Assembly: GCF_029101545.1 (NCBI RefSeq)
Contig: NZ_CP118866.1
Coordinates: 1,178,001 to 1,242,000, forward strand
Reading direction: 5' to 3'
DNA length: 64,000 nucleotides
Source: Amygdalobacter indicium
Lineage (GTDB): Bacteria; Bacillota; Clostridia; Saccharofermentanales; Fastidiosipilaceae
Below are positions 35,085-44,178 of the stretch, in pieces (the stretch's first letter is position 1; each line of letters opens with the position of its first letter). The notes beneath the pieces are model-generated. The model was not told the DNA's origin and made no database searches. It was given only the letters and a program-made list of their open reading frames with translations. The position numbers and the translations under genes were made by a program.

Positions 35085-36737
35085 TTATTCTAAAACTATT
35101 TCTTCCGCCCCCGGTATAAGCTCAGCGGCATGTGATATAACTGCAATAATTTTGTTTTGTTTTTTCTCTAACAACAGATCATTCAACTGCGTCATAACGT
35201 TCACCGCCAAATTATTATACGGCTCATCCAACAAAATCATTTCCGCCTCGGGCTTCAGCAAAGTCACTATAATGCGCAAAAGCTGTCTTTCACCGCCGGA
35301 CAGTTCCAATAAGCTTTTGTCAACAACCTCAGTCCACGGGGTATTATTAAGCTTCGTAAAAAGGCGTCCGATCTCACACAATACGTTCTGAGAGGTATCT
35401 GCAGCCTCTGAAAGATAAATTTGGGCATATGTTCCGACTGAAATATCATAAACAGCTTCATTTTGAAGCAATACGGCAATTTTTTTCGCACGCAGCAAAT
35501 TAAAATTAATTTCTTCAGCCCGTGTCCGATTGTAAATAATCTCACCGGAATCAGGTTCCGTGTACAAGCCTAAAAGATACATAAACAGCGTTGATTTGCC
35601 TATGCCGTTTTTGCCGCGCAGCTCATAAATATGTCCCCGTTTGAAATGCAGATTAAGATTCTTACTGAACAGCAATTTATTCGTTCCTAAGGACTTAATG
35701 TTAAAATCCTTTAATTCCAAATCATCTATATTCGTACAGTTTTCGCAGCCGACAACATCATCTGCAAGTTCGTATAATTCAAGCATTCTCATCTTAGCTG
35801 CCAGATAAGCCTGATAACTGACTGCCAGTGCAAAAATACCTTCTATATTCTGCCATAACAAACTTAAGTACTGCATAATTGTCGTAAGCAGGCCGATTGT
35901 TAACTTACCGGCTGAAACATAGATACCGCCTACAATAAGAATAAATATCTGGGCGAAAAAATTCAGGACAATCTGACCGCCGGAAACTAAATATTTCAGC
36001 TTAAAGTTTCTAAAAACAAGCGAAAACAAATGATTTTGTGAGCATATCAAATGATTCTGTTCAAAAGAGCGATTTTCTTTTGCTTTTATTTCTGCAAGGC
36101 GTTCATACACGGAATTACAGTCGTTATAAAACTTATTATGCGCCTCACTCAAAATATAAAAAATGTTATACAAAGAATTCTTAAAAAACTTATACAGTAC
36201 GACATAGATAATCACGATCAAAAATATTAACAAGCTGACTTGCGGCTGAATATAGAATATCGTGAAAATTAATACAAGCAGCGAAAAAGCCATATTTATC
36301 ATCTGTGGAATTTTCAGCAAAATAAAATCAAGTATACATTCAATATCCTGCTGTACACGGTTGTGCAAATAGCTACCTTCAAAATCGGCAAGCGAGGTCA
36401 ACTTCTTTCCCAGCAAAGCCTGAATAAAATTAATTTGTGCTGAAGCGCTTTTGTAGGGAAGCAGATAATATTCAAAATAACTTAAAATGTAGGAAAGAAC
36501 CATCCGAACAAGGAAAAGCCCGATAATAACAGCCGCCCACTTAAGCACAGAATTGACGAAGCTGCCGTCTACCATACTATTAATAATCCGTCCTTCGGCA
36601 TAGGGCAAAAAGATACTCACGGCACTAACTGCAAGCAAAGATAAAAGCTGAACTGCAAAAAACAGCTTATATTTAACTTTCAGCTTTTTCAGTAAATCTA
36701 TCGTTTTTTTCCTTAAACAACTCGCTTTATTTGCCAC
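35085..36737 (-). CDS. ABC exporter, fused membrane and ATPase domains
   Basis: A 550-aa half-transporter with six hydrophobic helices in residues about 20-310 and a C-terminal ABC ATPase: Walker A RGKNGIGKSTLFMYLLG (near 380), signature LELSGGERQLLRI (near 480), Walker B MILLDEPYNNL and H-loop ISHAAE. The substrate is unknown; single-gene exporters like this often move peptides, lipids or drugs. Start GTG 36737 with GGGGG 7 bp upstream. Codon use is AT-richer than in neighbouring genes and it has its own strong promoter, so it may be acquired. Confidence 0.85.
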   Translation of the reverse strand: MANKASCLRKKTIDLLKKLKVKYKLFFAVQLLSLLAVSAVSIFLPYAEGRIINSMVDGSFVNSVLKWAAVIIGLFLVRMVLSYILSYFEYYLLPYKSASAQINFIQALLGKKLTSLADFEGSYLHNRVQQDIECILDFILLKIPQMINMAFSLLVLIFTIFYIQPQVSLLIFLIVIIYVVLYKFFKNSLYNIFYILSEAHNKFYNDCNSVYERLAEIKAKENRSFEQNHLICSQNHLFSLVFRNFKLKYLVSGGQIVLNFFAQIFILIVGGIYVSAGKLTIGLLTTIMQYLSLLWQNIEGIFALAVSYQAYLAAKMRMLELYELADDVVGCENCTNIDDLELKDFNIKSLGTNKLLFSKNLNLHFKRGHIYELRGKNGIGKSTLFMYLLGLYTEPDSGEIIYNRTRAEEINFNLLRAKKIAVLLQNEAVYDISVGTYAQIYLSEAADTSQNVLCEIGRLFTKLNNTPWTEVVDKSLLELSGGERQLLRIIVTLLKPEAEMILLDEPYNNLAVNVMTQLNDLLLEKKQNKIIAVISHAAELIPGAEEIVLE

Positions 36738-36766
36738 ACTAAAACCCCCGTTTTTAATTTGCGACT

Positions 36767-36795
36767 ATAATATCAAATACTTTTGTAGTTGTCAA
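36767..36795 (-). promoter_or_regulatory. Strong sigma-A promoter of ABC exporter
   Basis: Minus strand TTGACA (36795-36790), 17-bp spacer, TATTAT (36772-36767), 30 bp before the start codon. Confidence 0.8.
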
Positions 36796-36851
36796 CGCAG
36801 ATATATCAGCACGGTACAGCCCGATGCTTAAGCTCCCCTACATTTCAGCAT

Positions 36852-36884
36852 AAAAAAACCGCCTCACCCGAAGATGAAGCGGTT
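36852..36884 (-). terminator. Rho-independent terminator of cstA
   Basis: Minus strand AACCGC / GCGGTT stem, with further pairing TTCATC/GGTGAG, followed by seven T. Confidence 0.9.
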
Positions 36885-36907
36885 AATTAAAGTCCTAATT
36901 TCGTCAA

Positions 36908-38395
36908 TTATTCCTTGATGAATTTATCTTCAGCTTTGCACTTGGCTTGAGCTTTGAAGAAAGCGGCAGTTACCACGATAGCTACAACAGCGGCGATAAC
37001 GATACCGATTATTCTTGCGACTTCCGGTCCTAAAGGACGCATCAAAGCACCCAATCCTTCCGGAGCCAAAATAATGTAATCGACACAAACCAAAGTCATG
37101 AAGATAGCCGGAACCAAAGTAATCCAATATCTGCGTTGACGCTTCATCAACCAAACTGAAGACGACCACAGACCGAACATAGCCAAAGTCTGGTTAGACC
37201 AAGCGAAATAACGCCAAATAATACTGAAGTCGACTTGGGCCAGAATAATACCGATGACAAAGAGCGGTATAGCAATCATGAAACGATTCTTCACACTCTT
37301 CTGATCCATATGTAAAATATCGGCAATAACCAAACGAGCACCGCGGAAAGCCGTATCACCTGAAGTAATAGGAGCTGCAACAACACCTAAGACAGCCAGA
37401 ACAGATCCAAGTCCACCTAAAGTCATCTGCGCTACTTTATTAACAACTTGCGGAGCCGTACCTGCAGCAGCCAAACCTTGTAACTGGCTTTGCAGACCCA
37501 AACCGGCTTTCGGGAAGAGGGTAATAGCGGCAGCTGCCCAAATAGTAGCAACAATACCTTCACCGATCATTGCCAGATAGAAGACACGACCGCCGTCGGA
37601 TTCTTTCTTGATACAACGACCGATAATCGGCGACTGTGTAGCATGGAAACCACTGATAGCGCCGCAGGCGATGGAGATGCAGAGGAACGGGAAAATATCC
37701 AATGTTTTATGATAGTTGAGCTGTTTGAAAACTTCCGTAATTTCAGGAGTGTAATACTTGCCGGTGATATTACCGTAAATCAAAACTACAGAAATACCTA
37801 CCGCCATAAAGAACAGGCACAAACCGAAAATCGGGTACAATCTTGCAATAATCTTGTCGACGGACATAACTGTTGCCAAGAGGTAATAGAACAAAATAAT
37901 GACCAACAAAACTCTCAAATCAACAGCGCCGCGTAATAATGTATGCAAAATTTCAGCCGGGGAACGCCAGAAGACGACTGCCACCAAAACCAACAGTACT
38001 AAGGACAAAATACGCAAAACATATTTAGCAACCGTACCCAAGTTTTTACCGACAATCTCACCGACTGTAGCGCCATCCTGTCTGACCGACAGCATGCCGG
38101 AGAAATAATCGTGAACTGCACCGCCGAAAATACAACCGAATGTGATCCACACAAAGGCCATCGGACCGAATGCAACACCGGCGATAGCACCGAAAATCGG
38201 GCCTGTACCGACGACATTCAAGAACTGAATGAACAATGACTTAAATGCACCCAAAGGTACATAGTCAACACCGTCCGGCATTCTGATAGCGGGAGTTTTG
38301 CGGGAATCATCCGCGCCGAAAACTCTCTCTACATACTTACCGTAGAATAAATAACCTAGGATCAAAATAACCAGAGATCCAATAAAGGTAAACAT
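36908..38395 (-). CDS. cstA: CstA-family pyruvate/peptide transporter
   Basis: A 495-aa polytopic membrane protein with about 12 hydrophobic segments. Conserved CstA features are GYLFYGKYVERVFG near the start, FLNVVGTGPIFGAIAGVAFG, HDYFSGMLSVRQDGATVGEIVG, GAISGFHATQSPIIGRCI and ITSGDTAFRGARLVIAD. Family members take up pyruvate or peptides on carbon starvation. It is the shorter (about 480-500 aa) form of the family. Start ATG 38395 with AGGAGG 6 bp upstream. Confidence 0.93.
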   Translation of the reverse strand: MFTFIGSLVILILGYLFYGKYVERVFGADDSRKTPAIRMPDGVDYVPLGAFKSLFIQFLNVVGTGPIFGAIAGVAFGPMAFVWITFGCIFGGAVHDYFSGMLSVRQDGATVGEIVGKNLGTVAKYVLRILSLVLLVLVAVVFWRSPAEILHTLLRGAVDLRVLLVIILFYYLLATVMSVDKIIARLYPIFGLCLFFMAVGISVVLIYGNITGKYYTPEITEVFKQLNYHKTLDIFPFLCISIACGAISGFHATQSPIIGRCIKKESDGGRVFYLAMIGEGIVATIWAAAAITLFPKAGLGLQSQLQGLAAAGTAPQVVNKVAQMTLGGLGSVLAVLGVVAAPITSGDTAFRGARLVIADILHMDQKSVKNRFMIAIPLFVIGIILAQVDFSIIWRYFAWSNQTLAMFGLWSSSVWLMKRQRRYWITLVPAIFMTLVCVDYIILAPEGLGALMRPLGPEVARIIGIVIAAVVAIVVTAAFFKAQAKCKAEDKFIKE

Positions 38396-38818
38396 AAAGA
38401 GCCTCCTAAAATGCTAATCCCAACAGTCTCAAACTGTTTTATGTATAAATTAGCACAATTTGCGAAAAATCAAAGAAAAAACGGCTTTTATCGAATAATT
38501 TCGTCTTTTTAATAATTTTTTGCATAATAATTTGTGCAAAATGTAGAATTATTGCAAAAATACTTGCATTTCAATGTGCAACATATACACAAAATGGGGA
38601 AAGAGGAATTATTTACTTCTTATTATACACCTTTCACACAACACTGACGCACTGTCACAAACAATTAACTTTCAAGGACCTTCAACGGGACTTACCGCAG
38701 GCAGCACACTTCCGGATTTTTCCTCCGACTATTTGCGCGATTTTTATTAAACTCCCCCAAATTCGGCATAATGTGGTATAATTTCGGTCATCATAAATTT
38801 TGAAAGAGGTTGGTTAAT
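38396..38818. other. Divergent non-coding interval cstA / tyrS
   Basis: 423 bp, AT-rich, no ORF. The cstA side has GCAAATTGTGCTA (38464-38452, minus strand), shared with the zur promoter. Around 38520-38595 there is a dense set of TTGCA/TGCAA-type words (TTTGTGCAAAAT, ATTGCAAAAA, CTTGCATTT, TGTGCAAC) that could be operator half-sites. The tyrS side has TATAAT at 38778-38783. No T-box specifier or antiterminator sequence was found before tyrS. Confidence 0.5.
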
Positions 38819-40096
38819 ATGATAACTAAAGAAGAACAGCGACAAATTCGTGAACACAGCTTATCTTTAGCCAAGAAGATAATTGCCGGGCGCAATGTCT
38901 TCGACGTTCTGCAGGAACGCGGCTATATTATGCAATGTACAAATGTTGACAGTGTCAGAGAATATTTAGGCACTTCCGGACGTTATCTGTATACCGGCTT
39001 TGATCCGACTGCAGACAGTCTTCATATCGGGCATTTTCTCCCTATCATGGTTATGGCTTATGCCCATGCTGCCGGACATCATCCGATTGCTTTAATGGGC
39101 GGCGGAACGGGAATGATCGGCGATCCTTCAGGTCGAACCGATTTGCGCAAGGTTCTCACGGAAGAAACCGTGGCCCGCAATGTAGAATGTATTCAGCAAC
39201 AAATGGGGATTTTGCTCGACTTTGACGACAATGGTGCCGTTTTAGTCAATAACGCCGATTGGCTGCTGAATCTTAACTATATTTCTTTCTTGAGAGATGT
39301 AGGTTCACAATTTTCCGTTAACAAAATGTTGACGGCGGAATGTTATAAGCGGAGAATGGAAAAGGGCTTAACTTTCCTGGAATTCAACTATATGTTGTTA
39401 CAGGCTTACGATTTTCTCAGCCTCTATCGGCGTTATGATTTACGCCTGGAACTGGGTGGTGATGATCAATGGTCCAACATTCTGGCCGGCATCGACCTTG
39501 TAAGGCGCAAAGAGCAGCAGGAAGTATTCGGCTGTACCTTCACCCTCTTAACTAATTCGGAAGGCGTAAAAATGGGCAAAACTGCCAACGGTGCCGTTTG
39601 GATTAACGAAGACAAGTTCAGTGTATTCGATTTTTACCAATACTGGCGTAATGTCGGCGATCAGGATGTTCTGCATTTCCTGAAGCTCTTAACTTTCACC
39701 CCTTTGGATGAAATTAAATCTTATGAAAGTCTGAGCGGTGCGGAATTGAATCCGATTAAAGAGCTTCTGGCCTTCCGCTTGACAGAAATTATCCACGGCA
39801 CAGCCAAGGCTGAAGCAGCCCGCGCCAAAGCCAAGGACCTGTTCACAGGTAATGCCGCCTCCGGGGCCACCGTTTATGAAGTACAAAATCCGGATTTGAG
39901 CATTTTGGATATTCTGCTGCAGTGCAAATTGGTTCCGTCCAAGAGTGAAGGTCGACGTTTGTTCCAACAAGGCGGTATTTCCGTTGATGATACCGTATGT
40001 ACCGATATTAACGCCAAGTTCGATAAAGACAAATTGGCTTCCGGCATCATGGTTCGACGTGGCAAGAAAAATTTCTACCGCTTCATCAGCAAATAA
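38819..40096 (+). CDS. tyrS: Tyrosyl-tRNA synthetase
   Basis: A 425-aa class I synthetase charging tRNA-Tyr. The ATG at 38819 is chosen (AGAGG 9 bp upstream; a TTG lies three codons earlier). Features: YTGFDPTADSLHIGHFLPIM (HIGH motif at about residues 50-69), GGGTGMIGDPSGRTDLRK, DDQWSNILAG, the KMSKS loop as KMGKTANGAVW (about 235-245), and a C-terminal S4 RNA-binding domain (VPSKSEGRRLFQQGGISVDD). Complete and normal. Confidence 0.96.
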   Translation: MITKEEQRQIREHSLSLAKKIIAGRNVFDVLQERGYIMQCTNVDSVREYLGTSGRYLYTGFDPTADSLHIGHFLPIMVMAYAHAAGHHPIALMGGGTGMIGDPSGRTDLRKVLTEETVARNVECIQQQMGILLDFDDNGAVLVNNADWLLNLNYISFLRDVGSQFSVNKMLTAECYKRRMEKGLTFLEFNYMLLQAYDFLSLYRRYDLRLELGGDDQWSNILAGIDLVRRKEQQEVFGCTFTLLTNSEGVKMGKTANGAVWINEDKFSVFDFYQYWRNVGDQDVLHFLKLLTFTPLDEIKSYESLSGAELNPIKELLAFRLTEIIHGTAKAEAARAKAKDLFTGNAASGATVYEVQNPDLSILDILLQCKLVPSKSEGRRLFQQGGISVDDTVCTDINAKFDKDKLASGIMVRRGKKNFYRFISK

Positions 40097-40186
40097 AAGC
40101 GGCTGCAATTCGGCTGTTACAGTCAGTACAATCTTGTATGAAATAACGCAAAAAATCTCTATTTTGTGCAAAATGATACATTTATG

Positions 40187-40215
40187 TTGGCTTACAGCCG
40201 CCGATATTGTATAAT
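40187..40215 (+). promoter_or_regulatory. Promoter of small P-loop protein gene
   Basis: TTGGCT (40187-40192), 17-bp spacer, TATAAT (40210-40215), about 60 bp before the start codon. An ATACA word stands 6 bp before the -35, a partial match to the TTGAACTAATACA element. Confidence 0.65.
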
Positions 40216-40276
40216 ATAGACAACAAAAGAGTTTACCTTAATCGGTGACCAATCAGAAACAAGGGAGATTATATTT

Positions 40277-40696
40277 ATGCTCAAATTAATTGTCGGTGTT
40301 AAAGGTAGCGGCAAAACCAGTCGCTTGGTTGATGAATTGAACACGCATGCTCGCGATGCTGAGCGCAATGTTATTTGTATAGAGCGCGGCAATCGTTTGG
40401 ATTTGTTAGTTAAGCATCACATTCGTCTGATTGATATCAGCGAGTATCCTGTTAATTCCCTTGACCAACTGTTAAGTTTTATCGCCGGTATGAACGCCCG
40501 TGATTATGATATCACCCACATTTTTATCGACAGCATCTGCAAAGTTGCCGGTGTTAAGATTACTGAAGTCAATTTGACTGAATTTGTTGAGAAATTAGCT
40601 GCCTTATCCGATCAGACCAACACCACAATCTACGGCATTGTCACGACCGATATAACAACTTTGGATCCGTCTTTGAAAAAATATGTAGTGGAATAA
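40277..40696 (+). CDS. Small P-loop NTPase-like protein, conserved in Clostridia
   Basis: A 139-aa protein starting MLKLIVGVKGSGKTSRLVDE, a clear Walker A (residues 8-15), with a Walker B-like strand THIFIDSICKVAG (about 90-102). It resembles small, uncharacterised ATP-binding proteins of similar size seen in Clostridia; no function is known to me. Good ribosome site (AAGGGAG) before ATG 40277, its own promoter and its own terminator: a monocistronic housekeeping-like unit. Confidence 0.75.
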   Translation: MLKLIVGVKGSGKTSRLVDELNTHARDAERNVICIERGNRLDLLVKHHIRLIDISEYPVNSLDQLLSFIAGMNARDYDITHIFIDSICKVAGVKITEVNLTEFVEKLAALSDQTNTTIYGIVTTDITTLDPSLKKYVVE

Positions 40697-40718
40697 GCTG
40701 CAAATTCGGGCCTAGAAG

Positions 40719-40762
40719 CGATCGCCGAGCTCAATTGAAATTGAGTAAAGCGGTCGTTTTTT
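40719..40762 (+). terminator. Rho-independent terminator
   Basis: Long stem CGATCGC / GCGGTCG with an inner CTCAATT / AATTGAG helix, followed by six T. Confidence 0.9.
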
Positions 40763-40815
40763 AATATGAGGCAAATTAAGTTATAATTAAATAAAAGGAT
40801 TTCAAAGAAAGGCGA

Positions 40816-41304
40816 ATGTGCAACATGGCGGAAGATAACAAGCAAGATAAGCCCAAAACGAATAATCCGGCGTTGGCTTATGAAAATATCGCCTTTGACA
40901 GCCGCAAGTTCCTGGCTGCCGATACCGCTGCCGCTGTCGACAAACAACACAAGCCCGAACAGGAAGCCGACGTTAACGCCACCGCTTCTTTAAGCGCTGA
41001 AGACAAAAGCGAATTTTATCTTGCCGATAAGAAATTGATAATTCTTCGAATTCTGCAGGATTTGCCGAATCTCGACAACAGCGAACTGTGTAACTTATGC
41101 CTGAGCAGCATTTATTTAGATTATTTCACTTATGCCGACTGTCTGGCGGAATTATGCAACAGCGGCCTGATTGCAAAAAATGCCGGCAAATATCGGTTGA
41201 CAAATGCCGGTCAAAACGTTCTACGCAGTTTATACGCCACTTTGCCGAAAGCAGCGCGTTCAACTTTAGAGGAAATTATCCGCAACGCCAAGCTGTCTCG
41301 CTAG
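40816..41304 (+). CDS. DUF4364-like winged-helix protein
   Basis: A 162-aa (or 159-aa from ATG 40825) protein. The first about 70 residues are polar and disordered. The rest, DKKLIILRILQDLPNLDNSEL ... YFTYADCLAELCNSGLIAKNAGKYRLTNAGQNVLRSL, has the helix and wing pattern of DUF4364 proteins, presumed DNA-binding regulators in Clostridia. AAAGG lies 3 bp before the first ATG and 12 bp before the second, so the start is not settled. It is convergent with yhbY. Confidence 0.7.
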   Translation: MCNMAEDNKQDKPKTNNPALAYENIAFDSRKFLAADTAAAVDKQHKPEQEADVNATASLSAEDKSEFYLADKKLIILRILQDLPNLDNSELCNLCLSSIYLDYFTYADCLAELCNSGLIAKNAGKYRLTNAGQNVLRSLYATLPKAARSTLEEIIRNAKLSR

Positions 41305-41322
41305 TGCCGTAAGTAATTATCA

Positions 41323-41622
41323 CTACTTAAAACTTATGGATTTTCCTTTTTTGGCAAGTTCCGCTGAATGGCGATAGAGCACAATTTTACGGCCCAACGC
41401 GATAACTACTTCCGCCTGCACCGCCGCGGCGATATCCTGTGCCAATTCTCTAATATCGCAAGCCAAGGAGCGCATCACATTCAGCTTAATCAATTCCGTA
41501 TTGCGCAACATCCCGTCAACCTGTGCAATATTTTCTGCTGCCAGGCCGGCTTTGCCGATTTGACAATTGGCTGTTAAATCATGGGATAATTTAATTAAAT
41601 AGGCTCTTTCTTTACTTGTCAT
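41323..41622 (-). CDS. yhbY: YhbY-type (CRM domain) RNA-binding protein
   Basis: A 99-aa single CRM-domain protein that associates with pre-50S ribosomes. MTSKERAYLIKLSHDLTANCQIGKAGLAAENI matches the N-terminal CRM motif (usual form xxQIGKxGl), ELIKLNVMRSLACDIRELAQ the middle, and VIALGRKIVLYRHS the final strand. It follows obgE by 21 bp with a weak ribosome site, so it is probably translated from the obgE transcript. Confidence 0.88.
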   Translation of the reverse strand: MTSKERAYLIKLSHDLTANCQIGKAGLAAENIAQVDGMLRNTELIKLNVMRSLACDIRELAQDIAAAVQAEVVIALGRKIVLYRHSAELAKKGKSISFK

Positions 41623-41643
41623 AACTACTTCTTTCTTTTTAAG

Positions 41644-42921
41644 TTAAGGAATATATTCAAATTCCAAATCTTCCATAATTACCGTGTCGCCTTCTTTTAT
41701 ACCGGCGGCAATTAAGGCTGCATTAACCCCGCGTTTTTCCAGCATTTTCTGGAAATAGCTCATGGACTGAGTATCATCGAAATTAATGGAACGCAAGAAG
41801 CGATCAAGCCAGGGCGCTTCAACATGATAGCCATAATCGTCATGCCGTACACGCACATTTTGTTGATCCAGATTATAAACTTTCTCAACTTCCGTTTCCT
41901 CTTCCGGCAGAACCGCTTTGACAGTCGGCATTTTCTTCAACTCTCTATTCATCGCATACAAAGCTTCTTTTGTCCCCGACTGAATCGGCGCACAAATCGG
42001 CAGAACCGTATTATACCCTGCCGTCTGTAATTTTTTCGTTAAAGCGGCAATCTGTTCACTTGTCGCCAAATCCGTTTTATTCAGTAAAACAATTTGCGGC
42101 CGGTCTTTTAAGTCACTTCTGTATTTGACCAGTTCCTCGTTAATAATTTGGAAATCCTGCCACGGATCGCGGCCCTCGGAGCCTGAAGCATCCAGGACAT
42201 GAACGAACAGACGAGTCCGTTCGATATGTTTCAAAAACTGATCACCTAAGCCCAATCCTTCGCTCGCACCTTCGATCAAGCCGGGAATATCGGCCAGGAC
42301 AAAGCTTTCTTCTCCTACTTGTGCGATTCCCAGCTGCGGCTCCAAAGTCGTGAAATGATAATCGGCAATTTTCGGTTTTGCTTTGGTTAGAACCGACAGC
42401 AACGTCGATTTGCCGACATTCGGCATCCCGATTAAAGCGACATCGGCCAGGAGTTTAAGCTCCAATTGGATATTACGTTCTTCGCCCCGCGCACCGGCTT
42501 TGGCAAAGTTCGGCGATTGTCTGGTCGCAGTAGCATAGGCAGTATTACCTACTCCGCCGCGGCCGCCTTCCGCCGCCATCACTTTTTGGCCGTCCCGCAC
42601 AATATCGGCAATTACATGCAGATCGTCGGCATCTTTGACAATTGTTCCCAAAGGTACACGAATATAAAGGTCTTGCCCTTTCGCTCCGAAGCACTTGCCT
42701 TTACCGCCCATTTCGCCGTTCATCGCCACATAGCGGCGCTTATAGCGGAAATCCTGTAAAGTTCGTAAATTGGCATCTCCGACGAAGTAAACATGACCGC
42801 CACGGCCGCCGTTACCGCCGTCCGGACCACCTTTGGGGATGTATTTGCCGCGATAAAAAGAAATTCTGCCGTCGCCCCCGTCACCTGAGCGGATCATAAT
42901 TTTAGCTTCATCAATAAACAT
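41644..42921 (-). CDS. obgE: Obg GTPase (ribosome assembly)
   Basis: A 425-aa GTPase. The Gly-rich Obg fold is at residues 1-158 (GDGGDGRISFYRGKYIPKGG). The G domain has G1 GMPNVGKSTLLSVLTK (near 165), TTLEPQLG (switch I), DIPGLIEGASEG (G3), NKTD (G4). A C-terminal OCT domain (about 350-425, ending DTVIMEDLEFEYIP) is of the Firmicute type. It acts in late 50S assembly and in stress control. It follows the rpmA terminator, so it has partial independence from the rplU operon. Confidence 0.96.
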   Translation of the reverse strand: MFIDEAKIMIRSGDGGDGRISFYRGKYIPKGGPDGGNGGRGGHVYFVGDANLRTLQDFRYKRRYVAMNGEMGGKGKCFGAKGQDLYIRVPLGTIVKDADDLHVIADIVRDGQKVMAAEGGRGGVGNTAYATATRQSPNFAKAGARGEERNIQLELKLLADVALIGMPNVGKSTLLSVLTKAKPKIADYHFTTLEPQLGIAQVGEESFVLADIPGLIEGASEGLGLGDQFLKHIERTRLFVHVLDASGSEGRDPWQDFQIINEELVKYRSDLKDRPQIVLLNKTDLATSEQIAALTKKLQTAGYNTVLPICAPIQSGTKEALYAMNRELKKMPTVKAVLPEEETEVEKVYNLDQQNVRVRHDDYGYHVEAPWLDRFLRSINFDDTQSMSYFQKMLEKRGVNAALIAAGIKEGDTVIMEDLEFEYIP

Positions 42922-42968
42922 AGGTCCTCACAATATACTTTCAAATTAATTCACATAGACAGGATATG

Positions 42969-42998
42969 AAAAAAGAGCCTGTTTCCGGGCAGGCTCTT
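42969..42998 (-). terminator. Rho-independent terminator after rpmA
   Basis: Minus strand GAGCCTG / CAGGCTC stem followed by TTTTTTC. It lies between rpmA and obgE and may cut readthrough into obgE. Confidence 0.88.
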
Positions 42999-43020
42999 CT
43001 TACTTCTTCAGGTGTTGCAA

Positions 43021-43308
43021 TTAAGCTTCAACCGGATAAACGCTGACCTTAGTATGGTTGCGTCCCGAACGCTCATAAGCGACCTTACCTTCAGCTTTAG
43101 CAAATAATGTATCATCACTGCCGCGACCGACATTGGTCCCCGGATAAATCTTGGTACCGCGTTGTCTGACTAAGATATTGCCTGCCAAAACAAACTGTCC
43201 GTCACCGCGTTTGGCACCCAAACGTTTGGAATGAGATTCACGGCCGTTACGTGATGAACCGACACCTTTTTTAGATGATAATAATTGTAAATTCAAATTC
43301 AAAATCAT
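43021..43308 (-). CDS. rpmA: 50S ribosomal protein L27 with cleavable N-terminus
   Basis: A 95-aa L27. The conserved body starts SKKGVGSSRNGRESHSKRLG and ends KVSVYPVEA. The extra N-terminal MILNLNLQLLS resembles the Firmicute extension (consensus near LxLQFFA) that the protease Prp removes so that the L27 tail can reach the peptidyl transferase centre; here the motif reads LQLLS. The prp gene is immediately upstream. Start ATG 43308 follows AGAGG. Confidence 0.95.
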   Translation of the reverse strand: MILNLNLQLLSSKKGVGSSRNGRESHSKRLGAKRGDGQFVLAGNILVRQRGTKIYPGTNVGRGSDDTLFAKAEGKVAYERSGRNHTKVSVYPVEA

Positions 43309-43312
43309 GTTG

Positions 43313-43765
43313 CTACCTCTTTCTGTTGGAATTAACGGTAATTACTTGTATATAATTACCGGCTTTAGCTTGTTCACTCCACTCTATCTGCTCCAGACCC
43401 AAGCAAAAACTGCGTAACAGAACTTGACTCAGCAATAATTGTTTCGCCGACAATTCGGATAAGGGAGGTAATTCGCACATTATATCGCCGCTTGCTAAGC
43501 GATACTGTAATGTTGTAATCTCCGCCAAATCGTCCAATGACGTTATGCAGGTTGCTGCCAGTGTTGTAACTGCAGCGCATATTATGTCCTGCCCGTACTC
43601 AGCCTGATCCGCATGGCCGCTTATACTGAATGATTTAATCAAAGTATCTGCAGCCGGCAAATAAGCTTTTCCGGCAGTAGCGAACAGGAAACTGATTTCC
43701 GCTACCTGCGTCGGCGTAATTTTGCTTTCAAAGATCGTTTGTAACTCAAGTTCAACTTGAATCAT
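43313..43765 (-). CDS. prp: Ribosomal-processing cysteine protease Prp
   Basis: A 150-aa protein with the Prp core FSISGHADQAEYGQDIICAA (about residues 47-66), holding the catalytic His (HAD) and Cys (IICAA). It cleaves the N-terminal extension of L27. The part before the core (about 46 residues) is roughly twice as long as in typical Prp proteins such as YsxB, and lacks their IxVxI beta start. Position between rplU and rpmA is the conserved place for this gene. Confidence 0.88.
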   Translation of the reverse strand: MIQVELELQTIFESKITPTQVAEISFLFATAGKAYLPAADTLIKSFSISGHADQAEYGQDIICAAVTTLAATCITSLDDLAEITTLQYRLASGDIMCELPPLSELSAKQLLLSQVLLRSFCLGLEQIEWSEQAKAGNYIQVITVNSNRKR

Positions 43766-43779
43766 CTCATCACCGCAAC

Positions 43780-44085
43780 TTAAAGTGTGATGTTCTCGAT
43801 ATGCAGACGTGTGTAAGGTTGACGATGACCTTGTTTACGCTTACTTCTCTTCTTCGGGGTATAGCGCATAACATAAATCTTCTTGTTTCTACCTTGCTTA
43901 ACTACTGAAGCAACAACCTTAGCGTTCCGTAATTGATCCTGTAAATGTAAACCGTTCTCATCGGAAACAGCCAATACCGGTAATTCTACATTCTTGCCGG
44001 CTTCCGCTTCCAACTTCTCCACAAATACATCTTCACCTACAGCAACTTTATACTGTTTGCCACCTGTTGCAATAATTGCGTACAT
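43780..44085 (-). CDS. rplU: 50S ribosomal protein L21
   Basis: A 101-aa ribosomal protein beginning MYAIIATGGKQYKVAVGEDV, the standard L21 N-terminus; ATG 44085 has AGGAGG 7 bp upstream, so the longer frame to 44109 is not used. The C-terminal RYTPKKRSKRKQGHRQPYTRL segment is typical. First gene of the rplU-prp-rpmA unit. Confidence 0.96.
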   Translation of the reverse strand: MYAIIATGGKQYKVAVGEDVFVEKLEAEAGKNVELPVLAVSDENGLHLQDQLRNAKVVASVVKQGRNKKIYVMRYTPKKRSKRKQGHRQPYTRLHIENITL

Positions 44086-44172
44086 GTTATTTCCTCCTGT
44101 CTTTTTCAACAGACTCGCTGCCTGAGGCTCTTAGTTCACTAAGTATTAGTTGCCTGTTACATGCGGTCAATC
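44086..44172 (-). promoter_or_regulatory. rplU 5' leader, possibly an L21-type autoregulatory RNA
   Basis: About 85 nt of leader before rplU. It contains a hairpin CTTAGT-GA-ACTAAG, a second possible hairpin GAGCCTCAGGC, and a conserved-looking CGCATGTAACAGGCAAC segment. Firmicute L21 operons often have a structured leader, but identity was not confirmed. Confidence 0.4.
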
Positions 44173-44178
44173 TCTTGG

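Noticed and set aside
38600..38818. T-box leader before tyrS
   Set aside because: No AGGGTGGNACCGCG-like antiterminator or specifier loop was found. The same holds for the short region before proS.
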